This document shows, piece after piece, positions 28,043-35,628 of a stretch of 64,000 bases of DNA; the first letter of the stretch is position 1, and the number at the start of each line of letters is the position of its first letter. Both the position numbers and the translations under genes were made by a program. The stretch is from a virus. Location: positions 1-64,000 of the IMG/VR virus record IMGVR_UViG_3300031715_000002; one strand, 5' to 3'. The notes under the pieces are model-generated. The model was not told the origin of the DNA and searched no databases. It worked only from the letters and a program-made list of their open reading frames with translations.

Positions 28043-28489
28043 ATGGCTATACCGATTTGGCTGCTTATTCTGATTGGCTATGCGATGATGAGTTGGCAAA
28101 CGGCGGCGGCTATCTTTGCAGATTGCCAGCATTTGTCTAGTCAAGAGTCTGCCGAACGCGACTACCGGCAAGACCTAGGGATTACATGGCTGTTTGCGAT
28201 TTTGCCGCCTATCTGGTTGGCAACGCCATTTGTTACTGGATTCTGGAAGCACGGCTGGAACTGGACATTCGCGCATAGGGAGCCAGAATCAGACATTGGC
28301 CGCGTACTCGCGAATGTAAGGACCGAAGCGGGCCTACCGATTTTACCAGCGTATAATGTGCCGGTAACGGTGCAATGGGTTCAGCCAGCCCCGCCCGTAT
28401 CCGACCACTCGTACACCACACTGAGCATTTACCACGGCGAAGGTTGCGCAATCTGCGGTAGGCCAAAAAAGGAGCATGTGAACCGATAA
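28043..28489 (+). CDS. Small membrane protein with C-terminal zinc-like motif
   Basis: 148 aa from ATG 28043, preceded by AGGAGA. Two hydrophobic segments lie at about residues 3-22 (PIWLLILIGYAMMSW) and 46-65 (TWLFAILPPIWLATPFV). The cytoplasmic tail ends in HGEGCAICGRPKKEH, a possible zinc site. It is divergent from the lysozyme gene and one of few plus-strand genes. Possibly a superinfection-exclusion or lysogenic conversion protein; the orientation, not homology, suggests this. Confidence 0.6.
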   Translation: MAIPIWLLILIGYAMMSWQTAAAIFADCQHLSSQESAERDYRQDLGITWLFAILPPIWLATPFVTGFWKHGWNWTFAHREPESDIGRVLANVRTEAGLPILPAYNVPVTVQWVQPAPPVSDHSYTTLSIYHGEGCAICGRPKKEHVNR

Positions 28490-28602
28490 TGGCTGGCCGG
28501 CCGAAACTCAAGACTCCGTGCCCTTACCGCTGCGGTGCGTCTCCCATGGGAGCAAGAGAACTGCGAGCGCATCTGCCGAAGTGCCCGAAGAGAAAGCGCT
28601 AG
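28489..28602 (+). CDS. 37-aa C2HC zinc-finger microprotein
   Basis: The ATG overlaps the stop of the previous gene (TAATG). The sequence CPYRCGASPMGARELRAHLP followed by KC gives Cys11, Cys15, His28 and Cys32, a C2HC zinc-finger spacing, with basic ends (GRPKLK, PKRKR). A DNA- or RNA-binding role is plausible. It converges with, and overlaps by 4 nt, the minus-strand gene ending at 28599. Confidence 0.55.
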   Translation: MAGRPKLKTPCPYRCGASPMGARELRAHLPKCPKRKR

Positions 28603-28835
28603 GCCGCACTGTGCTTGCGCTCTCGCTCTCCCGCGTGGCCTTCTTTGGACTGCCACATCAGCACATCAACCGGAATTGTCTCTGGATTTCGCAACCGCAC
28701 ACCATCGCGCATGTAGACTTTGACCGGCCCGAACAGTTCATCATTTTGACGATCAGGCAGCGCGCAGAATGTCAGGCGGTCTTGATGCACCCGGCTATGG
28801 GCGCGCGAAGCGCCGTAGTAGTTGATGGAGAACAC
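28599..28835 (-). CDS. Small basic protein, unknown function
   Basis: 78 aa beginning at GTG 28835. Basic, His-rich (FSINYYGASRAHSRVHQDRL) with a globular core (LFGPVKVYMRDGVRLRNPET). It follows the 28857..29147 gene at normal operon spacing. A competing plus-strand frame of similar length exists in the same bases; this strand was chosen because of the operon context and more natural composition. Confidence 0.45.
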   Translation of the reverse strand: MFSINYYGASRAHSRVHQDRLTFCALPDRQNDELFGPVKVYMRDGVRLRNPETIPVDVLMWQSKEGHAGERERKHSAA

Positions 28836-28856
28836 GGGCGGACAAAAGGATAGAAA

Positions 28857-29147
28857 CTAGATCGGTGCCGCTTCGACTTCGGGAGCAAGCGCCTTTGGCA
28901 TCGTCTCGCTAATCAGCCGCTTGATGGTGGCTACATCGGTAGGCTGCAAGTGGTCGAGATCACAAACACACACGGCATTAGGAATCGGCCAGAACCAAAT
29001 CACAGGATCGAAGCCGCGCACTTGGAGCAACTTGCGCATGTCGATAAGGCCCGCCATCAAATCAGGACGCGGTTCCTTCGGTGGGTCCACGATGATGAGA
29101 ACGTGCTTTGGCTTGCTTCCGAGGATGTGACCGTTGAAGCCGCTCAT
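28857..29147 (-). CDS. Conserved phage protein, unknown function
   Basis: 96 aa. An alpha/beta core is suggested by PKHVLIIVDPPKEPRP and LLQVRGFDPVIWFWPIPNAV, followed by a helix. Its start is 2 nt after the stop of the upstream gene. No family recognised; the VDPP and IPN motifs do not define an active site. Confidence 0.5.
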   Translation of the reverse strand: MSGFNGHILGSKPKHVLIIVDPPKEPRPDLMAGLIDMRKLLQVRGFDPVIWFWPIPNAVCVCDLDHLQPTDVATIKRLISETMPKALAPEVEAAPI

Positions 29148-29149
29148 TA

Positions 29150-29431
29150 TTAGCTACCCGGCTTGATTGAGACAGTGACTTCCTGATATCCGCCAGCTTT
29201 TGTCTCGTAGTCGGAAAATCCCATGTGGCCGAATGCGCTCACGATGGCGGTTCTGTCTGGCCCAAAAGTGGACAGGCATTGATCTAATGCGTCTCGAATC
29301 ATTTCGACAGTCTTGCGTTCGCCGTCATCGTACAAACCAGCGGGTTTCTCTGCCAATGGTCCCTTGAATTGCTCGCTGAGGCTACCTCTTACGTCTGCTA
29401 CCTTGCCACTTGCGTTAACACTCCAACTCAT
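29150..29431 (-). CDS. Conserved small phage protein
   Basis: 93 aa from ATG 29431, with site AAAGGG and a 4-nt overlap with the upstream gene. The opening MSWSVNASGKVADVRGSLSE and the ending (QEVTVSIKPGS) match a recurrent small phage family of unknown role, with a helical centre. A longer frame exists upstream but its extra residues lie in the neighbouring gene. Confidence 0.6.
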   Translation of the reverse strand: MSWSVNASGKVADVRGSLSEQFKGPLAEKPAGLYDDGERKTVEMIRDALDQCLSTFGPDRTAIVSAFGHMGFSDYETKAGGYQEVTVSIKPGS

Positions 29432-29778
29432 TTTGCAGCCCTTTCCGATTTCATTTTGTTCTCTTGCTTCGCCAACTTCTTGATGACCCTGTGCAACCGC
29501 TGCTGTGCTGCATCCGCATGGCGTACGCACTTGCGGAACTGCCGGCTGTCCTCTAAACCTGCCCACGCGGCGTCTAGCGCGGCCCGTATGCGCTCTAATT
29601 CGCCTTCAAGGCCCTTGAGGTAGGCTACGGTTGCCAGATGCCCCTGAAGCTCGGGAGGCGTAGCACCGCGGCCACGAGTGGCCTTGATCTCTTTATGCGT
29701 TTGGCCCAGGCCGTCAATCCATGCGGACACTTCCGTGGCGGTTTGCATTGGCTCCGTGGATTGGGTGCGTGCGCTCAT
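29428..29778 (-). CDS. Helical protein, unknown function
   Basis: 116 aa, mostly helical and charged, with a long amphipathic helix (YLKGLEGELERIRAALDAAW) and a basic C-terminus (RVIKKLAKQENKMKSERAAK). Coupled by ATGA to the next gene. Could be a scaffold or nucleic-acid-associated helper; no family recognised. Confidence 0.5.
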   Translation of the reverse strand: MSARTQSTEPMQTATEVSAWIDGLGQTHKEIKATRGRGATPPELQGHLATVAYLKGLEGELERIRAALDAAWAGLEDSRQFRKCVRHADAAQQRLHRVIKKLAKQENKMKSERAAK

Positions 29779-29815
29779 GCTGGCACGCCTTCAGGAGAGA
29801 TCTGAAGTGTGAGAG

Positions 29816-30175
29816 TCATGCCGCAACGAACGATACTTCTACCGCTTGATCAGCCCGCGCTTCCACCGTCTCCACCCAATCCGCAATCTCTTGCCGCGTC
29901 CACAGGTGGTAGTCGTTCAAATGCACAATGATCCCGCACGTACCTTGCGCCACATGGCCGCACTCTGGGCAGGTCGCCGGCCGGTCGAACAGCGCCTTCC
30001 ACGCGACTGGCAGCAAGCCCGGATGATAACTGCCATTCAGGCCGATGGCGTCAAGCGCCGCTCCGAACGCGCACGTACTGGTTTCGGTGTACACGTCGCC
30101 GTAGCCCTGCTTGCGCATCAGTGAGCCAAGCCGGATAGCATCCGCTACTGTCAGTGTGGTTTCGATTGGGGTCAT
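29816..30175 (-). CDS. Phage protein with CxxC and HLNDxHxW motif
   Basis: 119 aa. It carries CPECG (about residue 70) and IIVHLNDYHLWTRQEIADWV, a motif seen in many small phage proteins of unknown role; the Cys pair and His residues may bind zinc. Its start overlaps the stop of the upstream coiled-coil gene as ATGA. Function unknown. Confidence 0.6.
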   Translation of the reverse strand: MTPIETTLTVADAIRLGSLMRKQGYGDVYTETSTCAFGAALDAIGLNGSYHPGLLPVAWKALFDRPATCPECGHVAQGTCGIIVHLNDYHLWTRQEIADWVETVEARADQAVEVSFVAA

Positions 30176-30387
30176 ACGGCAACCTCAGCGCCATTGGCGG
30201 TATCTTCGCCAAGCGCCATGCTCATCAGTTTGTCTTGGGCGTCCCGCTCCTTGGCGCGCGCCTTCTCAGCCTCGCGACACAAGTCATTGATGCGCTTGCG
30301 CATCGCGTCGATTTCCCTGTCTAGGGCAACACGCGCCTCGTAGGCAGACTTAAGCTCTTGAGCCACCGCCGCTAATAAATCGCTCAC
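30172..30387 (-). CDS. Small coiled-coil protein
   Basis: 71 aa from GTG 30387, which overlaps the upstream stop as GTGA and has GGAG at good spacing; a longer frame would overlap that gene by 28 nt. The sequence is a long heptad-like helix (ALDREIDAMRKRINDLCREA) with a short tail. Probably a structural helper or regulator; no family assigned. Confidence 0.55.
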   Translation of the reverse strand: MSDLLAAVAQELKSAYEARVALDREIDAMRKRINDLCREAEKARAKERDAQDKLMSMALGEDTANGAEVAV

Positions 30388-30593
30388 GCTGCCCACTCCG
30401 TCTTTGCCCATCGCTCCGCGACCTCAGTCTTTTCGATCAGCACCAATTCCTCGTGCAACTCCAACAATTCAACCTGCAACATATCGTGCAACCCCCGCAC
30501 GCTAGCACCAGCGCACCGACGCGCCAGAGCGATCAACTGCCCATCGCTCATCCCGATCCGGTCCTGTAGCTCCAGAATCTCTTCCCGTAGCAT
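30384..30593 (-). CDS. Small helical protein, unknown function
   Basis: 69 aa, Leu/Glu-rich (MLREEILELQDRIGMSDGQL ... LQVELLELHEELVLIEKTEV). It is the first gene of the leftward run after the control region. The helix around IGMSDGQLIALAR is weakly HTH-like, so a small regulator is possible. Confidence 0.5.
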   Translation of the reverse strand: MLREEILELQDRIGMSDGQLIALARRCAGASVRGLHDMLQVELLELHEELVLIEKTEVAERWAKTEWAA

Positions 30594-31070
30594 GGTGACA
30601 TACCACCTCCGATCCCATGCTACAGGGTAATGGCATCATAAGCAACGGTAATAGTGTACTGGGCGTATGATTAGCCACGGAGGGGTTGGCCGAGACGCAC
30701 ACCGGTTCTCGACGGCAGTCTGCTTCTCATACTCGCAGAGTGGTAGATCGGGCCAAAGAAATTGCCTCCCGGCAAAACAGAAAGAGCTGCGTTCCACTCA
30801 GCCGGTTTGCTGTCTAGCGCCACCATGCCGTGCTTGGGGCACTGGAACTCCGCATGGCGGACGCCATGCTGGCCGAGACTGCCGGTCGGGCTGAGCCGTT
30901 CGGCCCTTGGATTAGGTACTTAAGTACTTTATTTTCAATGTAAAAGATAACAGTATAGAGCAATATACTGATAACCATTTTCTTTAAATTTTCCCCGAAC
31001 CCTTATTGACGCGGAGGCGTCCATCATGTTGACATATATATCAACACCATCTGTTGTTCTGGAGATATAT
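30594..31070. promoter_or_regulatory. Divergent control region with palindromes
   Basis: No confident gene in this 477-nt gap. It separates leftward genes from the rightward XRE pair. Its right part is AT-rich and holds a perfect 12-bp palindrome GTACTTAAGTAC (30916-30927), an inverted repeat CAGTATA-6-TATACTG (30951-30970) and a near-palindrome GTTGACATATATATCAAC (31028-31045) directly before the regulator gene. The left part is GC-rich and has GCATGGCG-2-CGCCATGC (30852-30869). This looks like an operator region for the XRE repressor (inference). Confidence 0.55.
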
Positions 31071-31391
31071 ATGAGCCATTGGGCTAAACCGAATGAATGG
31101 GCGGCGGACACTGACGATTTGGAGATTGTCGAAGAATCGGCACTTGCCATGGCGCAATCGACTATCCAGAACGCCATGAATAGGAGTGGGATCTCTCGTT
31201 CTGAGATGGCACGGCGCATGGACTGCCACCGCTCATTCGTCTCGCGAATGATGACCGGAGACCATAATCTGACGATTAAGACTATGGCGAGAAGTTTGGC
31301 TGTTTGTGGATTCGAGATCCGGTTTCAGCCGGTCACTCTCGAATGCACGTGGGCCGATGCTGGAGCCAGGGAGCGATACGTTGAGCGTTGA
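31071..31391 (+). CDS. XRE/Cro-CI-type HTH regulator
   Basis: 106 aa from ATG 31071, preceded by GGAG at 6-nt spacing. An XRE helix-turn-helix lies at about residues 38-72 (SGISRSEMARRMDCHRSFVS followed by RMMTG). A short acidic N-terminal arm and a C-terminal beta tail (FEIRFQPVTLE) resemble antitoxin-type regulators. It is transcribed against the late genes and overlaps the next gene by 11 nt, suggesting a two-gene operon controlling lysogeny or acting as an antitoxin. Confidence 0.75.
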   Translation: MSHWAKPNEWAADTDDLEIVEESALAMAQSTIQNAMNRSGISRSEMARRMDCHRSFVSRMMTGDHNLTIKTMARSLAVCGFEIRFQPVTLECTWADAGARERYVER

Positions 31392-31752
31392 TATTCCATC
31401 TGTCATCGAGCAAATGGACCTTCGGGTTTTCATCCGATTCGATGAAGACTACCGGGTCTACAGTGCGTGCTGTATAGATACTGGAGCGGTGGCCACTGGC
31501 GAAACCATCGAAGAGGCCGAATCGCTCATCAAGAGCATTCTTGAAAATGATCTTCGCCACGCAATACGAGAAGGCAGCCTCAAGAGTTTGTTTCACTCCC
31601 AAGCGCCTTATGATGCCATCGCTGGATGGTGGGAAGCAAAGGCAGTAGATCCTGAGGCCCTCAAGCGGATTGCTTTGGACGTTTCGCCTAGTCCACAAAA
31701 ACGTGGGGCGCAATCTGAATTCAGGTTCAAGGCCAGAGAGAGTGTAGCCTGA
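31381..31752 (+). CDS. HicB-like protein, partner of the XRE regulator
   Basis: 123 aa from TTG 31381, chosen for the site AGGGAG 7 nt upstream; ATG at 31357 is an alternative. The N-terminal part (FIRFDEDYRVYSACCIDTGA then TGETIEEAESLI) matches the HicB-type beta-alpha layout in which a substrate-like strand is followed by GET-EEA. The C-terminal part is helical (AIAGWWEAKAVDPEALKRI). The pairing suggests a toxin-antitoxin or immunity module; no HicA partner is visible. Confidence 0.5.
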   Translation: MSVDIPSVIEQMDLRVFIRFDEDYRVYSACCIDTGAVATGETIEEAESLIKSILENDLRHAIREGSLKSLFHSQAPYDAIAGWWEAKAVDPEALKRIALDVSPSPQKRGAQSEFRFKARESVA

Positions 31753-32073
31753 GACAGCTTCCCTCTCTACCGGTCGCCCTGGTAATCAAAATCGCGTCGG
31801 CAAGAGGCATTTCTCACGCGTCTGTTTTAGGAAATCAGCGACTGATGGAGTTCTTTGCGGATGGGTTTCTGACGACAATTCACACAACCGCAGACCTGGA
31901 TATGGTTGACCCGAGCAATATCATGCGGCTGGTTAACTTCTTCTCTACGAAGCTGTCGGTAATCTCTTCTGGCCGATGGCATCGGCAGAGGACGCCTAAT
32001 GAAGAAAATGGTTGACATCCGCTTGGACCTTGCGATCATCCCCAGAAACTAATTGATTCCAAAGCCTGAATAA
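31753..32073. other. Gap without confident gene
   Basis: About 320 nt. A plus-strand frame from ATG 31845 to 32015 could give 56 aa (opening MEFFADGFLTTIHTTADLDM) and a minus-strand frame at 31827..32039 gives 70 aa, but neither has a convincing ribosome site or recognisable composition. I see no hairpin-plus-T terminator. Confidence 0.3.
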
Positions 32074-32286
32074 TCATTCATCCGCTCCAGCAACGCACCT
32101 GCGGACACTACCCGCCGTCTTGATGTTTATATGGGCGCAATCGGCAATCCAGCGAAGCCCGATAGAGCAATTACCGCCGCGCTCCGCGCCAGCAAGAATC
32201 AGGTAAATGCGCACGGCGGCATGGGTGAGACGGGCATCCGTCGTGACCTCCCACGGGATTCTGGAATATTGGGGCTTAGGCGTCAA
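32074..32286 (-). pseudogene. Truncated winged-helix (replication/HTH) protein
   Basis: 70 aa. The opening YSRIPWEVTTDARLTHAAVR followed by IYLILAG matches the N-terminal helix-turn-helix of phage replication-type proteins (usually well over 100 aa). The frame ends early (RRCVAGADE). One base over, the same DNA reads LLERMNDYSGFGIN before a stop at about 32047, a more natural end, so a single-base frameshift near 32095-32105 is likely. Could also be a genuine short DNA-binding protein. Confidence 0.45.
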
Positions 32287-32350
32287 AAGTGTGGCCTTCT
32301 ACTGGTACACCACTGTGGCCTTGTACCGGTACACGTACATACACAAACTA

Positions 32351-32542
32351 TTACGCAGTACGCGAGAACCGCATGGCAATGCGATGAAGTTCGGCGAGAT
32401 ATGCGCGGTATGATCGGATTTGCTCACGCTCTTTGGCGTAGCAGTCTCCACAGACACCATGGCGCATCCTGCCGTTGGCATGGTGGCATCGGTCGCAGAC
32501 CTTCCGCTCTCCCCGCTTGTCGATTACGCTGAATCCGCTCAT
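32351..32542 (-). CDS. Small zinc-ribbon protein
   Basis: 63 aa from ATG 32542 (AGGA upstream). Two Cys pairs, CDRC and CGDC, with a His pair between (CDRCHHANGRMRHGVCGDC), form a zinc-ribbon; a basic helix follows. Common in phage operons beside terminase, probably nucleic-acid binding. The longer in-frame opening lies over the neighbouring gene and is rejected. Confidence 0.55.
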   Translation of the reverse strand: MSGFSVIDKRGERKVCDRCHHANGRMRHGVCGDCYAKEREQIRSYRAYLAELHRIAMRFSRTA

Positions 32543-32553
32543 AGCGTTAATTC

Positions 32554-32799
32554 CTACAGAGACGCCATGCACTCCATTGGGATATCTGCTGCATCTTCTT
32601 CTGGACGATAGGCCGGAACTTCGGAGACGCACTCAAAAATGCAGATCCCTCTGCTCTCAAGTTTCAAATTCCGAGCTTTCTTTTCGCACTCCCCCAGGGA
32701 ATCGAACCATTCGACCATGCAGCCGAACGGATTTATGAACATGTACTTGTTTTTCATCACAGCCCTTAGCGCATCACTCGCTACTCGCGCAGTTTTCAT
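32554..32799 (-). CDS. Small conserved phage protein
   Basis: 81 aa. MFINPFGCMVEWFDSLGECE and KARNLKLESRGICIFECVSE suggest a small alpha/beta fold with several Cys. It starts 30 nt downstream of the large-terminase stop in the same direction. Function unknown. Confidence 0.5.
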   Translation of the reverse strand: MKTARVASDALRAVMKNKYMFINPFGCMVEWFDSLGECEKKARNLKLESRGICIFECVSEVPAYRPEEDAADIPMECMASL

Positions 32800-32828
32800 T
32801 TTACGCTACTGCGCACTAACGTATAGGA

Positions 32829-34127
32829 CTACCCCCGATTCCTCTGCATCCGGTACGGACTCGTCCAACCCTCTGGTTTTGTTGTATTTGAGGACATTGA
32901 GAGGTTTGCCGCCATGAAGGAACCGAACTGCTTGCCAGCAGATAGTACTTCTTTGGCCTTCGCTACACCCTGCCAGCCGATTGCGAGCGCCATCACCAAA
33001 TCGTCATGCCCCCCGGCCGGCGCCGAGTACTTCATCAGGCCGCCAGCGCCAGGCTTACCCTCAAACGCCTGCAATTCGCCAATCAGTGCCGGGTCATTCG
33101 GAATCTTGATTTCGCAGCGCTCGAAGGCCAGAGCCAAGGATTGAATGATCTCAGACTTGCTGGCGTAGGTCGTGGTGAATGCCTGAACCTTCAAGCCGTC
33201 GTTGGCAAGCTGCTCAATAACCGGCTGGCCCATGGAGTTCGCTTCAGCGATGATGAGCGGTTTGCCGTGACGCAGATACATGGCCTGTAGCCGGCCACGC
33301 TGAAGGCTGTACTCGATGCCCCGGAACCGGTCAAGTTCCAACACCTTGCCATCTTCGCTGATGCACGCAAACACGGTGTAGTCGTTCACTCGGCCCCAGT
33401 CCACACCGATGCACGACGGCACACCTTCGAGCGGTTGCACCGATACTGCATCCATGATCTTGCGGAAAACCGCGCCTTGCCACGTGACGAACTGCGCAAG
33501 CCCCTCCTGAGCAAAAGCCAGATCCGTCATATCCCGCTTCATCGCCTCGATCTCTGATGGCAACGTATGCGGGTTCATGTGGCTCGGCATCTGCCAGGAG
33601 CACCACTCTGGCTTTAGCGGATCTTGCCCGTAGGTGAACAGGATATAGAAATCATTAGCCGTGCCGCGCGGTGTGCTCAGAAACCAAGCATCGCCCTGGT
33701 AATCCATTAGTTGCGAACGCAGGTTGAGTTCCCACGCCGTTTTGAGGTTACTCACTTTGGCCGCCTCATCCACCACAATGCGAGCGTAAGCGCGACCGCG
33801 ACCCGAATCGGCATCGTTTAGTGACCAGCCCTCAATCACGCCGCCACCAATAATTTCCATGCGGTGATCTTTATCTGACTTGCCTACAATTACTTCTCTC
33901 AGCGTATGACAAAGTGCGCGCCAAACGTCCTCCAAATCTTTGTACGTCGGCGCGAACCACGCAGCGGGCTTACCCTTCAGTGCCGGATGGATTACCCGAT
34001 CCATTCCCAGTGTCGTCTTGCCGAACCGCCGGCCGCAATCCACTACCGTAAACCGCTTCGATTGCTGGATGATCTCCATTTGTGCCGGGTGCGGTTGCGG
34101 GAGCACCAATTGAATGTTCTTGCTCAT
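32829..34127 (-). CDS. terL: Terminase large subunit
   Basis: 432 aa. ATPase motifs: Walker A GRRFGKTT (32-39) and Walker B IVVDEA (117-122). The nuclease domain starts with the acidic GVDWG (241-245) and ends with HDDLVMAL (374-381), the usual RNase-H-like metal ligands. It powers packaging and cuts concatemers at the portal. Its start lies inside the small-subunit gene (158-nt overlap). Length and motifs are complete, so it looks functional. Confidence 0.95.
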   Translation of the reverse strand: MSKNIQLVLPQPHPAQMEIIQQSKRFTVVDCGRRFGKTTLGMDRVIHPALKGKPAAWFAPTYKDLEDVWRALCHTLREVIVGKSDKDHRMEIIGGGVIEGWSLNDADSGRGRAYARIVVDEAAKVSNLKTAWELNLRSQLMDYQGDAWFLSTPRGTANDFYILFTYGQDPLKPEWCSWQMPSHMNPHTLPSEIEAMKRDMTDLAFAQEGLAQFVTWQGAVFRKIMDAVSVQPLEGVPSCIGVDWGRVNDYTVFACISEDGKVLELDRFRGIEYSLQRGRLQAMYLRHGKPLIIAEANSMGQPVIEQLANDGLKVQAFTTTYASKSEIIQSLALAFERCEIKIPNDPALIGELQAFEGKPGAGGLMKYSAPAGGHDDLVMALAIGWQGVAKAKEVLSAGKQFGSFMAANLSMSSNTTKPEGWTSPYRMQRNRG

Positions 34128-34758
34128 GGCCGTTGCCGTTCGTAACGATTACCGTGCTGCGGGTTAGTTTGGTGTCGAGATGCTGGTAGGTGACAGTGAC
34201 GTTGACATCGCCGCCTGCCTTGATGCCTTCATCCCACTGGCCCATCTCGACAGCAATTTGTTTCTCATGCTCACGGAGTTCTCTCAGCAGTCCAGTGTCT
34301 ACCGGGTACTCTGGGATCAGTTTCGAGATTTCAACGAACTGCGTCTTGCCATCGACGACACGCTGCTCTGTGACGCGAGCCGATTTGAACTCCACTGCCA
34401 CGAGGCCGGTATCTCCGCCAGGAATCTCAGGCCGGTTGTAGACTTTGGCGCGTGCCTCGATAACCTTGTCCAGGCCCGTGCATCGCTTGTCTAGAGCTTG
34501 GATGCGCTTGTGGCGCAATGCCCGCCCGGAGTTTTCGGTCCTGCGGATGATTTTGGCAAGCTCGGATTGGATGCGGGCCTGGAATTCAGGATAGGTTTTC
34601 CACATCCTGATGGCACGGTCAGTGCAGCCAACCTGTGACCCGATTCCAGCATCGGTGAGCACGTCTTCTGCGAGCATTTGGGCTGCGCGCTCACGCTTTG
34701 GCGTCCACTTCCAAGGCTCCAAAGCCTTTGTTTCTGCGGGGTTTAAGCTACGATCCAT
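33970..34758 (-). CDS. terS: Terminase small subunit-like protein
   Basis: 262 aa. An N-terminal HTH region (AAQMLAEDVLTDAGIGSQVG followed by CTDRAIRMWKTYPEF) resembles small terminases of the phBC6A51-like type, which recognise packaging sites. A helical middle follows, then a Gly/Asn/Thr-rich probably disordered tail. The tail overlaps the first 158 nt of terL in another frame, unusually long. Position just before terL supports the role. Confidence 0.75.
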   Translation of the reverse strand: MDRSLNPAETKALEPWKWTPKRERAAQMLAEDVLTDAGIGSQVGCTDRAIRMWKTYPEFQARIQSELAKIIRRTENSGRALRHKRIQALDKRCTGLDKVIEARAKVYNRPEIPGGDTGLVAVEFKSARVTEQRVVDGKTQFVEISKLIPEYPVDTGLLRELREHEKQIAVEMGQWDEGIKAGGDVNVTVTYQHLDTKLTRSTVIVTNGNGHEQEHSIGAPATAPGTNGDHPAIEAVYGSGLRPAVRQDDTGNGSGNPSGTEG

Positions 34759-34797
34759 AGGAAAATAACGGCAGGGCTATTGTATTAGCCCTGCTTA

Positions 34798-35409
34798 TTA
34801 TGCAGCATGTGCTTTATCGCCCAAACTAAACTTGCAACCGCACTCTGGGCAAGTGATCTGATTGGAGCCGCTGCCACTTCCGAGCGAAAGCGGGTCGTCA
34901 CCGCCGAAAGGGATGCCGACGGAAAGTTGGTCCAACAGGTCCGTCAAGCCTGGAGTGAGATTGGCCCCGAGGTCACTCTGGCGGATGTCACCGATGAGGG
35001 AATCGAGCAAGGATTGGTCTGTGCCTGCCATGGCGGCAATCGGGTCCATGGAAGCGAGCGCTAGTTTTTCTTCTGCTTCCGAAAGCTCCACGTAAGTGAT
35101 TGGGACTGTCGGCTGATTGCTGCTGATGGCCATCGCGATTCGCAAATGCCCATCGACCACGTGCTGAGTGGTAATGTTCACTACTACATTCTGGATCACG
35201 CCGATGGTTTCAAGCGTGCCAGCGAGCGCTTCCTGTTGCGCTTGAGGATGCAAGCGAAAGTTGAAAGGGTTGCTTAAAAGTTGATCTGGCGCTTCCTCGC
35301 CGTAGCCACGGATTCTGTTTTTCCAGACAACTGGGCCGGTTAACGGTTGGCCGTTCTGCGCCTGCTTTTCCTTCGCCAAGTGGCGAGCGCCGCGTTGCTC
35401 ACGCATCAA
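34798..35409 (-). CDS. ParB-like nuclease-domain protein with zinc ribbon
   Basis: 203 aa. The core LLSNPFNFRLHPQAQQEALA then QHVVDGHLRIAMA is the ParB/Srx-like motif (GHLR being the key loop), as in phage ParB-N proteins that precede terminase genes. The C-terminus has CPECGCKF, a zinc-ribbon. Probably DNA-binding, possibly a nuclease helping packaging or modification. Overlaps the next upstream gene by 4 nt. Confidence 0.75.
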   Translation of the reverse strand: MMREQRGARHLAKEKQAQNGQPLTGPVVWKNRIRGYGEEAPDQLLSNPFNFRLHPQAQQEALAGTLETIGVIQNVVVNITTQHVVDGHLRIAMAISSNQPTVPITYVELSEAEEKLALASMDPIAAMAGTDQSLLDSLIGDIRQSDLGANLTPGLTDLLDQLSVGIPFGGDDPLSLGSGSGSNQITCPECGCKFSLGDKAHAA

Positions 35410-35606
35410 CCGCCCACCTGATCAATACGCGCCGGAAAAATTTTCATTGAGACGACGGCCACTCCATCCTCGTAGGACAGCGAGAGGCTGCCATATAAGA
35501 TTGAAGAGTCAAACGAATCTCCGCTTTCGATGTCGAATGGCTGCAAGACCACGGACGCTCTGCCAAGCACATCTTGCTTCCTGATAATTCTCAGGCCAAT
35601 TTGCAT
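35406..35606 (-). CDS. Small beta-type protein, unknown function
   Basis: 66 aa with alternating strands (LGRASVVLQPFDIESGDSFD, LYGSLSLSYEDGVAVVSMKI). Coupled by ATGA to the ParB-like gene. No family recognised. Confidence 0.5.
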   Translation of the reverse strand: MQIGLRIIRKQDVLGRASVVLQPFDIESGDSFDSSILYGSLSLSYEDGVAVVSMKIFPARIDQVGG

Positions 35607-35628
35607 ATCGCTTCAGGATACCGCCGTT

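Noticed and set aside
28518-28853. 111-aa plus-strand frame
   Set aside because: Overlaps the C2HC microprotein and the minus-strand 78-aa gene; no ribosome site and poorer composition.
30667-30894. 75-aa plus-strand frame in the control region
   Set aside because: No ribosome site; composition looks random and overlaps an inverted repeat.
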